A stretch of 7,719 bases of DNA, taken from assembly GCA_964506075.1 (NCBI GenBank), contig CAZDKO010000048.1, positions 1-7,719 of the forward strand, in the 5' to 3' direction. Made by a program: the position numbers and the translations under genes. The notes under the pieces were generated by a model, which was not told the origin of the DNA, did no database searches, and was given only the letters and a program-made list of their open reading frames with translations. The DNA comes from CAZDKO01 sp964506075 [NCBI: uncultured bacterium]. Lineage in GTDB: Bacteria > CAZDME01 > JAYEMH01. Every line of letters starts with the position of its first letter. The first letter of the stretch is position 1. Below are positions 1-6,110 of the stretch, one piece after another.

Positions 1-468
1 AAAAGCGGTCCCGTATATCCGCTGAAGCATTTTATTGGTCTCGCTACCTTTCCAATATGCCCCGGCTACGCTTAGAAGCTTCACGGCTTTGACTTCCCCT
101 GTTTTTTTCAAATGAGGCCCTTTACATAAATCGGTAAAATTTCCATGGCGGTAAAAACTGACCGAATTATCCGGAATACCCTCAAGTAATTCCAGCTTAT
201 ACGGTTCATCCAGTTCTGTCAGGATTTCCTGCGCTTCTTTTTTAGAAACTACGGATTGAAAAAAAGGAAGGTCAGCCTTGATAATTTCTTCCATTTTAGC
301 TTCAATTTTAGCTAAATCTTCAGGGGTAAAGGGGGAAGGATAGTCAAAATCATAATAAAACCCGTCTTCTATGGCAGGACCCATACCCAGTTTGGCTTCC
401 GGGTATAATACTTTAACTGCTGAAGCTAATATATGAGCGGCACTATGCCGTAAAGGTTCTAAATTCAT
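1..468 (-). CDS. thrS: Threonyl-tRNA synthetase, N-terminal part (partial, runs off left edge)
   Basis: Charges tRNA-Thr with threonine in the cytoplasm. 156 codons are visible, all within the N2 editing domain and its junction to the catalytic core. The protein opens with MNLEPLRHSAAH, so the HxxxH editing motif (His8, His12) lies almost at the N-terminus. Further on come GMGPAIEDGFYYDFD, the DLCKGPH motif with the second editing Cys/His pair, and GAYWKGSETNKMLQRIYGTAF, all typical of bacterial ThrS. The family often has a TGS domain of about 60 residues in front of this; here an in-frame stop lies upstream and no other start is seen, so TGS is absent. The ATG at 468 is preceded by a weak ribosome binding site (GAAAGAG). 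The catalytic and anticodon-binding domains lie outside the window. The identification is firm. Confidence 0.96.
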   Translation of the reverse strand, partial: MNLEPLRHSAAHILASAVKVLYPEAKLGMGPAIEDGFYYDFDYPSPFTPEDLAKIEAKMEEIIKADLPFFQSVVSKKEAQEILTELDEPYKLELLEGIPDNSVSFYRHGNFTDLCKGPHLKKTGEVKAVKLLSVAGAYWKGSETNKMLQRIYGTAF

Positions 469-488
469 TATACTCTTTCTAAAACAGA

Positions 489-509
489 AAAAAGGGCTAA
501 GCCCTTTTT
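489..509 (-). terminator. Terminator-like hairpin in the thrS leader (possible attenuator)
   Basis: A perfect 9-bp inverted repeat, AAAAAGGGC / GCCCTTTTT, with a 3-nt loop. Read on the minus strand, the T-run of the stem continues as TTTTTTCTGTTTT, which makes an intrinsic-terminator shape in the direction of thrS. On the plus strand the stem is followed by ATCCCCC, so it is directional. It ends about 20 nt before the thrS ATG, which leaves no room for a promoter between hairpin and gene. It may end the exosortase transcript, act as an attenuator for thrS, or both. Confidence 0.65.
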
Positions 510-524
510 AATCCCCCCCTGCCT

Positions 525-554
525 ATAATATAATATAAAGAAATTAAAAGTCAA
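525..554 (-). promoter_or_regulatory. Predicted sigma70 promoter for thrS
   Basis: On the minus strand, TTGACT (549-554) is separated by 18 bp from TATTAT (525-530). Expected transcription start is near 518, giving a leader of about 50 nt that contains the hairpin at 489-509. The surroundings are very AT-rich, so a TATTAT match alone means little; the TTGACT at workable spacing is what supports it. Confidence 0.5.
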
Positions 555-604
555 GAGAATTCTATATATGCTATATATAATACATTACCTCTAAATATAT
601 CTCG

Positions 605-627
605 CCTCCGGAGGAACCCAAAGGTTC
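605..627. repeat. Adjacent palindrome and inverted repeat after epsI stop
   Basis: A perfect 10-bp palindrome, CCTCCGGAGG (605-614), abuts a 5-bp inverted repeat GAACC-CAAA-GGTTC (614-627). It begins 2 bp beyond the epsI stop codon. It could be an mRNA 3'-end structure or a protein-binding site. No T-run follows, so it is not a standard terminator. The rest of 510-600 is AT-rich, including a TATATATGCTATATATA run, and holds no gene. Confidence 0.4.
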
Positions 628-629
628 AG

Positions 630-1271
630 TTAGAGCTTCAAATAATCAAACAGCAGTTTGGTAAAAACGGCTAATCTCTGTTCCGCCGAACCTTCACTAT
701 CTCCGGGCCTTTGTAAAGTACTAACCCTGAGCAAAGCTATATCCGTAACTTTTAAACTTTTTCTTTTAATTTCATTTAAGGTAATTTGAAGCTGCTGGGC
801 ATAAAAATTTTTAAAAATTCTATCGCCGGCTTTATACCAATAAAAGATAACTTCTTTAGCTTCATTTTTTTCTCCGCGTAAAATTGCCAACCGATTGGTA
901 GGATAAATCGTCCCGTTTATCTTTAAATTAACTATGTCTTTTTTTGAGGAAGTCCCTCCCCCGGTTAAACAAACTTCCGGAGGATGAATTGCCTTTCTAT
1001 TGCGGGAAGAAAAAACACCGGAAAAATACACTGTTTCACCCTGAGGGTTAGTATATTTCCTGATTATTACAAAAGGACTTTCTAAAATCTCCAGAGTCCG
1101 TTCAGAGACAGGAATTTCTTCACCTGTCCAGCTGCCCAGCTGCATAGGAAATTCAAAAGACTCATCCAGTGTAAATAATTTTTTTTGGGTTAAATCCAAA
1201 GCAAAGGTTAACCCCGCGCTTACAGCTAAAATAATTGCCACTAAAACAAATCGTTTAAGTTCGGCCTGCAC
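630..1271 (-). CDS. epsI: EpsI-type exosortase-associated protein (DUF3485 family)
   Basis: A 213-residue protein of the EpsI family, known as a partner of exosortases in exopolysaccharide/PEP-CTERM loci and in some lineages fused to the exosortase C-terminus. One N-terminal membrane segment (about residues 7-25) anchors a soluble domain expected outside the inner membrane. The hallmark HPPEVCLTGGG (His96, Cys101) is clear, followed by YWYKAGD (144-150) and LLRVS (181-185), in the order seen in the family. The start is GTG at 1271, with GGGGAG 8 nt upstream; it lies inside the exosortase gene, giving a 17-bp overlap and hence likely translational coupling. It is the last gene of the operon. 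The exact biochemical role is not settled in the family; a link to polysaccharide export or to exosortase function is inferred from context. Confidence 0.9.
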   Translation of the reverse strand: MQAELKRFVLVAIILAVSAGLTFALDLTQKKLFTLDESFEFPMQLGSWTGEEIPVSERTLEILESPFVIIRKYTNPQGETVYFSGVFSSRNRKAIHPPEVCLTGGGTSSKKDIVNLKINGTIYPTNRLAILRGEKNEAKEVIFYWYKAGDRIFKNFYAQQLQITLNEIKRKSLKVTDIALLRVSTLQRPGDSEGSAEQRLAVFTKLLFDYLKL

Positions 1272-2067
1272 TTAATAATCTCCCCATTATTAAAAGTAAA
1301 ATAAAAGCAATTATAAATAGTAAGACTCCGGAAATATCATGGTAAGAACCCAACGCTACGTCCTCACCGTAAATTTCTGCTACCGCGCACATACTGGTGA
1401 TACGCAAGATATTTGAAATAATAGCAATTGGTATTGAACACAGGAAAAGTAGAATTTTACGAATAAGCGTCGTTTTCATAAAGTAAGCAAACAGAGCTCC
1501 AAGGGCTAAGAGAGAAATTAAAGAACGAAGTCCGCTACAGGGGTCACCCACCAGTAAAGTCGCGTGGGGCATAAAAATAGTACTTCCCTGAACGATGGCT
1601 TTAAACCCTAAATTTCTAACCAACCAAACAGCCGCCTGGGCGGCAAAAAGCTTTAGTCCCAGACTAATATTGGATATAATCACCAAGGGAAAAGGTATCA
1701 TAAAAACAGAAAAAGCAAGGGGGAAAGAAATTGTCCTGGTTATAGATTTACCCCAGAGATATAAGGATATCCCGAAAAAAACAGGCAGAAGGGAAAATCC
1801 GGATAAAAAGCCAACCTGCAGCCATCTACTTATTAAATGTATAACAATTCCGGCAATAAATAATACCAACCCATTTGGTGCAGAGGAGATAACCTGGTTC
1901 TTTATCTCCGCCTTTTTAGAAAAAATTAAATAAGCAACAACAAAAGGGACTAAAAAGCCATGGGAATAATAGGAATCAACCGCTGTCCAACGGTCATACA
2001 TCCAGATGAAAGTCGGATAATAAGTAAAAAATGAAAGAACTAAAAGAGAAAAAATTTGGATTATCAT
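1255..2067 (-). CDS. xrt: Exosortase (PEP-CTERM sorting transpeptidase/protease)
   Basis: A 270-residue polytopic inner-membrane protein that recognises and cleaves the C-terminal PEP-CTERM signal of secreted proteins. Family motifs are all present: YYSHGFLVP near the N-terminus (33-41), the catalytic cysteine in GDPCSGLRSL (Cys177), the arginine in SNILRI (Arg222) and the histidine in SYHDISG (His243). About seven or eight hydrophobic segments fill the length, which is close to the core exosortase size and shows no C-terminal EpsI fusion. The ATG directly follows the TAA of the TPR gene (TAAATG). No good Shine-Dalgarno lies at normal distance, so translation probably depends on coupling. epsI overlaps its 3' end. 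At least four PEP-CTERM substrates lie upstream in the window. The subtype (XrtA, XrtB and so on) cannot be told by eye. Confidence 0.96.
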   Translation of the reverse strand: MIIQIFSLLVLSFFTYYPTFIWMYDRWTAVDSYYSHGFLVPFVVAYLIFSKKAEIKNQVISSAPNGLVLFIAGIVIHLISRWLQVGFLSGFSLLPVFFGISLYLWGKSITRTISFPLAFSVFMIPFPLVIISNISLGLKLFAAQAAVWLVRNLGFKAIVQGSTIFMPHATLLVGDPCSGLRSLISLLALGALFAYFMKTTLIRKILLFLCSIPIAIISNILRITSMCAVAEIYGEDVALGSYHDISGVLLFIIAFILLLIMGRLLSAGRT

Positions 2068-3252
2068 TTAAGTTTTATTTTCAGGCGGGGTTTCCTTCTT
2101 TAACTGTTCTATTCTTTTTTTAGTCTCCGATGCCAAACGATGTTTGGGATATTTTTTAACTAATGTTTCATACGCAGAAATAGCTTTAGGTTTATCTTTA
2201 AGCGCCTGTTCATAAAGTAACCCGATATTCAATAAAGATAACGGCAGTTCCGGAGAATCAGGATATTTCTCAACTATTTTTTCCTGGGTTTCAACAGCTT
2301 TAGTCCAATTTTTTTGGTTTAAGTAGGTAGTGGTTATTAAATTCAAAACGACCAGACCTAAAGGATTTCCTTCATTTTGCTCATACATATCCTGATAGTA
2401 TTTCAACGCTTTACCAAGCGCCTCGTTTGACTCTACTTCTTTACCTACAGTTTTATAATGATTGGCGATGTAAAGAGGTATTTCTAAACCGTCCCGGCTA
2501 TACGGATGTTCACTCATTATTTGATTAAGAATCGCCAGGGCATCCGGCCATCTGTCTTGCTGTTCATAAAGTGTAGCTAAAGAAGAATGTGTTTTGATAT
2601 ATAGTCCGAGAGACAAAACCTTAATCCGCTTTGAAGAATTGGTTTCAAAAATTGATTGATATCTATTTATCGCTTCCCGGTAAGCGGCTTCGGCTTGCAA
2701 AAAGTTCTTTATGCTGCGCCTGTATTTATCAGCTATATATAAAGGCATAGCTAACCCCTGGGAAGTATAAGGATATTTTCTAATTATTTCATTATAAATC
2801 TGAAAAGCCTTTTCCCAGTCGTCTTGGATTTCGTAAAGACTGCCGATTGTGGCCTGAACCTGGGCACAAAGTTCTTCATCCTCAGAATGTTGTTTAATGA
2901 TTTCTTCCATCTCTGTTTCCGCTTTTTTATAATCTTTATTACTGATATAAAGCTGAACTATGCCCCATTGGACCTTTACGATCCCGGGCCAATCCGGATG
3001 TTTTTGAATAATTTTCCGGAATTTGTTAACCACCGTTTCAACCTGGCCCGGCGGAGCCGTGCCGGGATTAGCCATAATCTCTTTAGCCGCTTTCTGGGCA
3101 TACCACATTTCTTTTTCAGCCGTATAAGAATCGTCACTACAACCGTAAAGGCCGACAGAAAGTGTAAAGCTTATTATAAAAAAGATTACTCCTCTTATTC
3201 CTGTAGGTTTACCTTTTATCTTGGAGATGTAAACTCCTGGATGTCCTGACAC
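2068..3252 (-). CDS. TPR-repeat lipoprotein of the exosortase operon
   Basis: A 394-residue protein with a lipoprotein signal: a basic n-region, hydrophobic VIFFIISFTLSVGL (22-35) and lipobox LYGC with the lipidated cysteine at 38. The mature protein, held at a membrane face outside the cytoplasm, is made of tetratricopeptide-like helical repeats from about residue 70 to 380 (for example LYEIQDDWEKAFQIYNEII, AISAYETLVKKYP), ending in a short charged tail. Residues 138-179 and 227-268 are clearly alike at a period of 89, so an internal multi-TPR module has been duplicated. The start is GTG at 3252 with GGAG 7 nt upstream, 1 bp past the stop of the preceding gene. TPR proteins are usually protein-binding scaffolds; a role in secretion, polysaccharide assembly or PEP-CTERM sorting is inferred from the operon. 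It is far shorter than the PrsT family of long TPR lipoproteins from exosortase loci. Confidence 0.85.
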   Translation of the reverse strand: MSGHPGVYISKIKGKPTGIRGVIFFIISFTLSVGLYGCSDDSYTAEKEMWYAQKAAKEIMANPGTAPPGQVETVVNKFRKIIQKHPDWPGIVKVQWGIVQLYISNKDYKKAETEMEEIIKQHSEDEELCAQVQATIGSLYEIQDDWEKAFQIYNEIIRKYPYTSQGLAMPLYIADKYRRSIKNFLQAEAAYREAINRYQSIFETNSSKRIKVLSLGLYIKTHSSLATLYEQQDRWPDALAILNQIMSEHPYSRDGLEIPLYIANHYKTVGKEVESNEALGKALKYYQDMYEQNEGNPLGLVVLNLITTTYLNQKNWTKAVETQEKIVEKYPDSPELPLSLLNIGLLYEQALKDKPKAISAYETLVKKYPKHRLASETKKRIEQLKKETPPENKT

Positions 3253-3253
3253 C

Positions 3254-4123
3254 TTATTTCTCCGTTTCCTTATTTAACACAAACAAAGTGGTTACTGAAG
3301 TTAAAACAATGGAATCAATAATAAAAACGGCGATTATAGCCGTAGCCAAAATAAGCATAGTAATTTCCGGGAAAAATCTAATCATTAACTTAGAAAGGTC
3401 ATATTTCAGTAATGTCACCGGCAAGCTTAAAAAAGTAGGTAATAAAACCACAACATAAGTGGAAAAAAATAATGTTTTCATTAAAGATAATGACCTTAAT
3501 ATGCTTTTCAAAAATCCTTTTTTTTCAATCACTATAGAAGGGGTAGAAAAAGCAAAAAAAGTATTAATTAATGCGGCCAGAAATAAATTTACGTAAATTA
3601 ATAAATAGTTAATTTGTTCAACATTGAATTTTAGAAAAGAACTGTGAACGGTAAAATATTTTTTTAATAAAATCCCCTGCCCTTTAAAAATACCCATAGC
3701 CAGCATTATAACAACCAGCCAGACCGTGACTAAACTTAAATAGCGTGAAAGAGCTGTTTTAAAGCCTTCTTTCAATTTTAAAGGCTTATCTAACACATAA
3801 TTATTAACCAGATAAGTCATCCAGCCGGTAAAGAAGGATATTATAACAATACCTAATAATAAATTTAAATAAGTGCTGGCTTTAGCGATGAAAACAAAAT
3901 TAGCCGGATAATGTAAATAGTGTTCCTTATTATAATACCGTAAAAACGGGGCTGAAATAAGAGAGAGAGGTTTTCTTGGATAATAATAAAGAAAAGCTAA
4001 GGCTACACCTTTAATCATAGCACCAATAGCTAACGGAAAAGCAATGAGCGGTTTCTTTATTAAACCGGAAAAAGAAATCCTTAAAACAACAATAATAAGT
4101 TCAAACTTCTCTTTAATCTTCAT
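3254..4123 (-). CDS. Polytopic membrane protein of unknown function, first gene of the exosortase operon
   Basis: 289 residues with about six hydrophobic segments (roughly 22-47, 84-110, 129-146, 171-197, 219-239 and 253-282), separated by short basic loops such as KKPL and EKKGFLKSILRSL. No catalytic motif or family was recognised; the overall look is of a generic YciC/DUF4013-like integral membrane protein, which is only an impression. It is separated by 1 bp from the TPR lipoprotein gene, so it is probably co-transcribed and co-functional with the exosortase genes. No Shine-Dalgarno precedes the ATG at 4123, whereas a near-perfect promoter ends about 12 bp upstream, so the mRNA is probably leaderless. 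The reading frame is clearly real from its membrane-protein composition and the compact operon. Confidence 0.8.
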   Translation of the reverse strand: MKIKEKFELIIVVLRISFSGLIKKPLIAFPLAIGAMIKGVALAFLYYYPRKPLSLISAPFLRYYNKEHYLHYPANFVFIAKASTYLNLLLGIVIISFFTGWMTYLVNNYVLDKPLKLKEGFKTALSRYLSLVTVWLVVIMLAMGIFKGQGILLKKYFTVHSSFLKFNVEQINYLLIYVNLFLAALINTFFAFSTPSIVIEKKGFLKSILRSLSLMKTLFFSTYVVVLLPTFLSLPVTLLKYDLSKLMIRFFPEITMLILATAIIAVFIIDSIVLTSVTTLFVLNKETEK

Positions 4124-4134
4124 GGATTTAGATT

Positions 4135-4163
4135 AATATATCATATCCCTGGTACCTTGTCAA
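4135..4163 (-). promoter_or_regulatory. Strong sigma70-type promoter of the exosortase operon
   Basis: On the minus strand a consensus TTGACA (4158-4163), a 17-bp spacer and TATATT (4135-4140). Transcription would start near 4128, only about 5 nt before the ATG at 4123. This is the best promoter match in the window and predicts a leaderless first gene. Confidence 0.75.
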
Positions 4164-4227
4164 AGTATAATATCCAGCTTCACGGCTATCTTTAAATTAC
4201 CCCTTATTTTTTGTAATTTACCTTCAT

Positions 4228-4368
4228 TTACGGATAATTAATCTTGCCCGGTTTTTTCTCTATCATCCCTATTTCTAAAGCTCTTATATTGTGTAAACCA
4301 CATACTATGCAAAATATGTCCTTTAAAATTTTCAGATACGCCCAAAATGACGAGGTTTCATTACTTAA
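4228..4368 (-). pseudogene. Possible remnant of a coding sequence (no start codon)
   Basis: In the stretch between 4124 and 4397 one minus-strand frame stays open for about 62 codons, from inside the 3' end of the PEP-CTERM gene to a TAA at 4228-4230. The last 46 residues look protein-like (LSNETSSFWAYLKILKDIF, then CGLHNIRALEIGMIEKKPGK). There is no usable start codon before a single late Met. It may be the tail of a decayed gene or transposase, or chance. No family was recognised. Apart from this frame, a weak hairpin and the operon promoter, nothing else was seen in the stretch. Confidence 0.25.
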
Positions 4369-4372
4369 ACCA

Positions 4373-4396
4373 GAGAAATTAAACCGATTATTTCTC
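4373..4396 (-). terminator. Weak hairpin just after a PEP-CTERM gene stop
   Basis: A 7-bp inverted repeat GAGAAAT / ATTTCTC with a 10-nt loop lies 1 bp beyond the TAG at 4398-4400. It has low GC and no T-run, so it is at best a weak transcription stop or an mRNA-stabilising 3' structure. Confidence 0.25.
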
Positions 4397-4397
4397 C

Positions 4398-5150
4398 CTA
4401 TTGTTTTTTTCGAGTTTTAAAACCTCTATTCGTAACTACCATTAAACCTAATAAACCGGCTCCCATCAAAAATAAACTAGCCGGTTCAGGAACGATCGGA
4501 GAGGCCGAAAAATGAAACATATCCGGGTTACTGGGGTTGCCGTTTTGACCGGTTAAGTTTGCTTTTACGTAGAACCCGATGTTAGTTACGTTGTTTAATT
4601 CCGCAACGCTGGTTAAATCCAGGTTAAGTTCGGTACCCGTTCCGGAATTCAAAGTAATCCAGCCCGTCTGGTATTTATTGGCTTCACCGACTCCCGTATG
4701 TAAATAGAGACTGACCATCCAGGTATCATCATCATCATTCGCCAAATTCAAACTAAAAGTGTCAAATCCGGCCAGGCTATTGGTCGGCGATATTCCTAAT
4801 GAATCGCCTATTATTTTGGCGGTCGTCGCGCCCGTAGTCCCCAGAGTCGGAGAAACCCCGGTAGAGTTGGCTCCAATCTGCATTTCGGCATAGGGATAAT
4901 CAGGACTTCCAAAAGTACTGTAGAGTGTTCCTACAAACCCGACGGTTCCAATCATTGTGGCTCCACCGTATATTCCCGGATTATCAGTCACAAAAAAGAG
5001 AGAACTGACGGCGTTAACCGGATTTTCATCAACTTCCCATAACTGTAATAACGCCACATCACTCAGGGTGAAGGTCGTTGCCTGTACATTTACTGCTCGA
5101 GGTAACATCCACAAAATGGTCATGACTAATATCAAAATAAGTTTTTTCAT
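4398..5150 (-). CDS. PEP-CTERM sorting domain-containing secreted protein
   Basis: A 250-residue exosortase substrate. The Sec signal peptide runs MKKLILILVMTILWMLPRAV to a likely cleavage after VQA (24). The mature region (25-219) is rich in Gly, Thr, Asn and Asp, has an Asp cluster (DDDD, 139-142) and has the alternating beta-strand look of extracellular all-beta proteins; no named domain was recognised. The C-terminus is a textbook PEP-CTERM: VPEP (220-223), hydrophobic SLFLMGAGLLGLMVV, then basic RGFKTRKKQ. The ATG at 5150 has AAAGGA 11 nt upstream, slightly long spacing. It is probably secreted, processed at the PEP-CTERM by the exosortase encoded downstream, and surface-located or released. 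Its specific function is unknown. Confidence 0.9.
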   Translation of the reverse strand: MKKLILILVMTILWMLPRAVNVQATTFTLSDVALLQLWEVDENPVNAVSSLFFVTDNPGIYGGATMIGTVGFVGTLYSTFGSPDYPYAEMQIGANSTGVSPTLGTTGATTAKIIGDSLGISPTNSLAGFDTFSLNLANDDDDTWMVSLYLHTGVGEANKYQTGWITLNSGTGTELNLDLTSVAELNNVTNIGFYVKANLTGQNGNPSNPDMFHFSASPIVPEPASLFLMGAGLLGLMVVTNRGFKTRKKQ

Positions 5151-5224
5151 TGAATTATTTTTCCTTTCAGTTTTTATATGTTCTAAGTTTTTGTTTGTCC
5201 CTTTTTCAAATTACCTAACTCTCC

Positions 5225-5248
5225 TCACCAGAAATCCAACCTTTTCAT
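5225..5248 (-). CDS. 7-codon micro-ORF with perfect Shine-Dalgarno (leader peptide candidate)
   Basis: ATG at 5248 opens MKRLDFW followed by TGA. It is preceded by AGGAGG (5255-5260) with a 6-nt spacer, the strongest ribosome binding site in the window. It sits 74 bp upstream of the PEP-CTERM gene starting at 5150 and 48 bp after the stop of the one ending at 5297. It could be a regulatory leader peptide, or the start of a gene that has lost its frame. No known leader family was recognised. Confidence 0.4.
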   Translation of the reverse strand: MKRLDFW

Positions 5249-5296
5249 TTTTCACCTCCTCTCTAAAAATTTTATTTACCGTTTAAACAAATAGTC

Positions 5297-5812
5297 TCAT
5301 TCACAACACATCCGTTCATTAATAGTTTTATGGTTATGATCAAATATATCTAAAATTTGATATCTCCTCTTCTTTTGTCCAAAACCTGCTATTCCAAATA
5401 AACCGGCACTGAGTAAAAATATACTTGTCGGCTCAGGAGTAAAATCGGATGGTGCCGTTATAAAGAAACCCTCCGGGAAAACCAATCCGCTGTATTTATC
5501 ACAAAGATCATTCGTTGGCGTTACGGTATTTACTGGAGTCAGCGAAACAGAACAGACACTATCATACACATTATCTTCATCACTGATTTCCGGAACTAAA
5601 TCACAAAATCCGTAATACGGTTTAGTATCTGAAGTCCAATCGGTATGATTATTAAACCCGGGGGTACATAACGAACCGGTCAGTACTATCAAACCGGTCG
5701 TATCATTTGTTCTTTTAAAATTTTCGCTTATAAAAACAGCGTCTACCGGCTGATTAATTAAAAGAAACACGACAGTTAAAATCATTAATGAAACAAATCG
5801 AAAAATTTTCAT
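5297..5812 (-). CDS. Small PEP-CTERM secreted protein with an extended C-terminal tail
   Basis: A 171-residue protein with signal peptide MKIFRFVSLMILTVVFLLIN ending at VDA (25). A short mature region of about 100 residues carries four cysteines (49, 70, 87, 104) that could form two disulfides. A PEP-CTERM follows: TPEP (125-128), hydrophobic TSIFLLSAGLFGIAGFG and basic KKRR (147-150). Normally the protein would end here, but 21 more residues follow, ending in MCCE. This may reflect loss of the original stop. The ATG at 5812 has AAGGA 9 nt upstream. No domain was recognised. It is an expected exosortase substrate; whether the tail blocks processing is unknown. Confidence 0.85.
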   Translation of the reverse strand: MKIFRFVSLMILTVVFLLINQPVDAVFISENFKRTNDTTGLIVLTGSLCTPGFNNHTDWTSDTKPYYGFCDLVPEISDEDNVYDSVCSVSLTPVNTVTPTNDLCDKYSGLVFPEGFFITAPSDFTPEPTSIFLLSAGLFGIAGFGQKKRRYQILDIFDHNHKTINERMCCE

Positions 5813-5856
5813 CTTTCATCTTCCTTCTTTCTGTCCTGAACCTTTGTAATTATTAA

Positions 5857-5940
5857 CTAAATAAAATCAGATTCAGGAATTTTCTCCACCTCATCTTTAA
5901 AAGATTCATTGTTTTTTGATTTATAAATCTTTAAATACAT
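5857..5940 (-). CDS. Hypothetical 27-residue small ORF
   Basis: ATG at 5940, beginning MYLKIYKSKNNESFKDEVEK and ending at TAG. GGGAG lies 8 nt upstream, a good ribosome binding site. It overlaps the end of the preceding small ORF by 20 bp in another frame, and ends 44 bp before the PEP-CTERM gene at 5812. It is a charged, soluble-looking peptide. It may be a real small protein or part of a decayed gene broken by a frameshift. Confidence 0.25.
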   Translation of the reverse strand: MYLKIYKSKNNESFKDEVEKIPESDFI

Positions 5941-6025
5941 CAGATTCTCTCCCCTTTTTTAAAATATGCTGAACAGACAGGTCACTTGAACTAAATGATT
6001 TTATTATTTCTTCCAAAGTGAACAT
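5921..6025 (-). CDS. Hypothetical 34-residue small ORF
   Basis: ATG at 6025, beginning MFTLEEIIKSFSSSDLSVQH and ending in VFKDL before TAA. CAGGAG lies 8 nt upstream, a good ribosome binding site. Its charged, helix-friendly composition resembles a fragment of a soluble protein or DNA-binding domain, but no family was recognised. It overlaps the next small ORF, so a frameshifted single ancestral gene is possible. Confidence 0.3.
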   Translation of the reverse strand: MFTLEEIIKSFSSSDLSVQHILKKGRESDVFKDL

Positions 6026-6110
6026 TATATATTCTCCTGATAATAACTTTGTCAGCGAAAATATTTCTACAAAAAATATCAATGAATAAATTATGAGTGC
6101 GTATAAATTT

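Noticed and set aside
524-580. AT-rich alternating run as a replication or recombination site
   Set aside because: Simple TATATA composition explains it; no iterons, DnaA boxes or flanking repeats were seen.
469-629. T-box riboswitch for thrS
   Set aside because: No T-box core sequence and the intergenic region is too short and AT-rich for the specifier and antiterminator domains.
1595-1933. Open frame on the plus strand within the exosortase gene
   Set aside because: It is antisense to a gene with all catalytic motifs; the peptide is lysine- and proline-rich with no family look and no context.
2824-3249. Open frame on the plus strand within the TPR lipoprotein gene
   Set aside because: It is a complement of repeat coding sequence with a Phe/Arg-rich product; the minus-strand gene explains the region fully.
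4957-5286. Open frame on the plus strand over the start of a PEP-CTERM gene and its leader
   Set aside because: Antisense to a clear signal peptide; low-complexity Phe/Ser-rich product.
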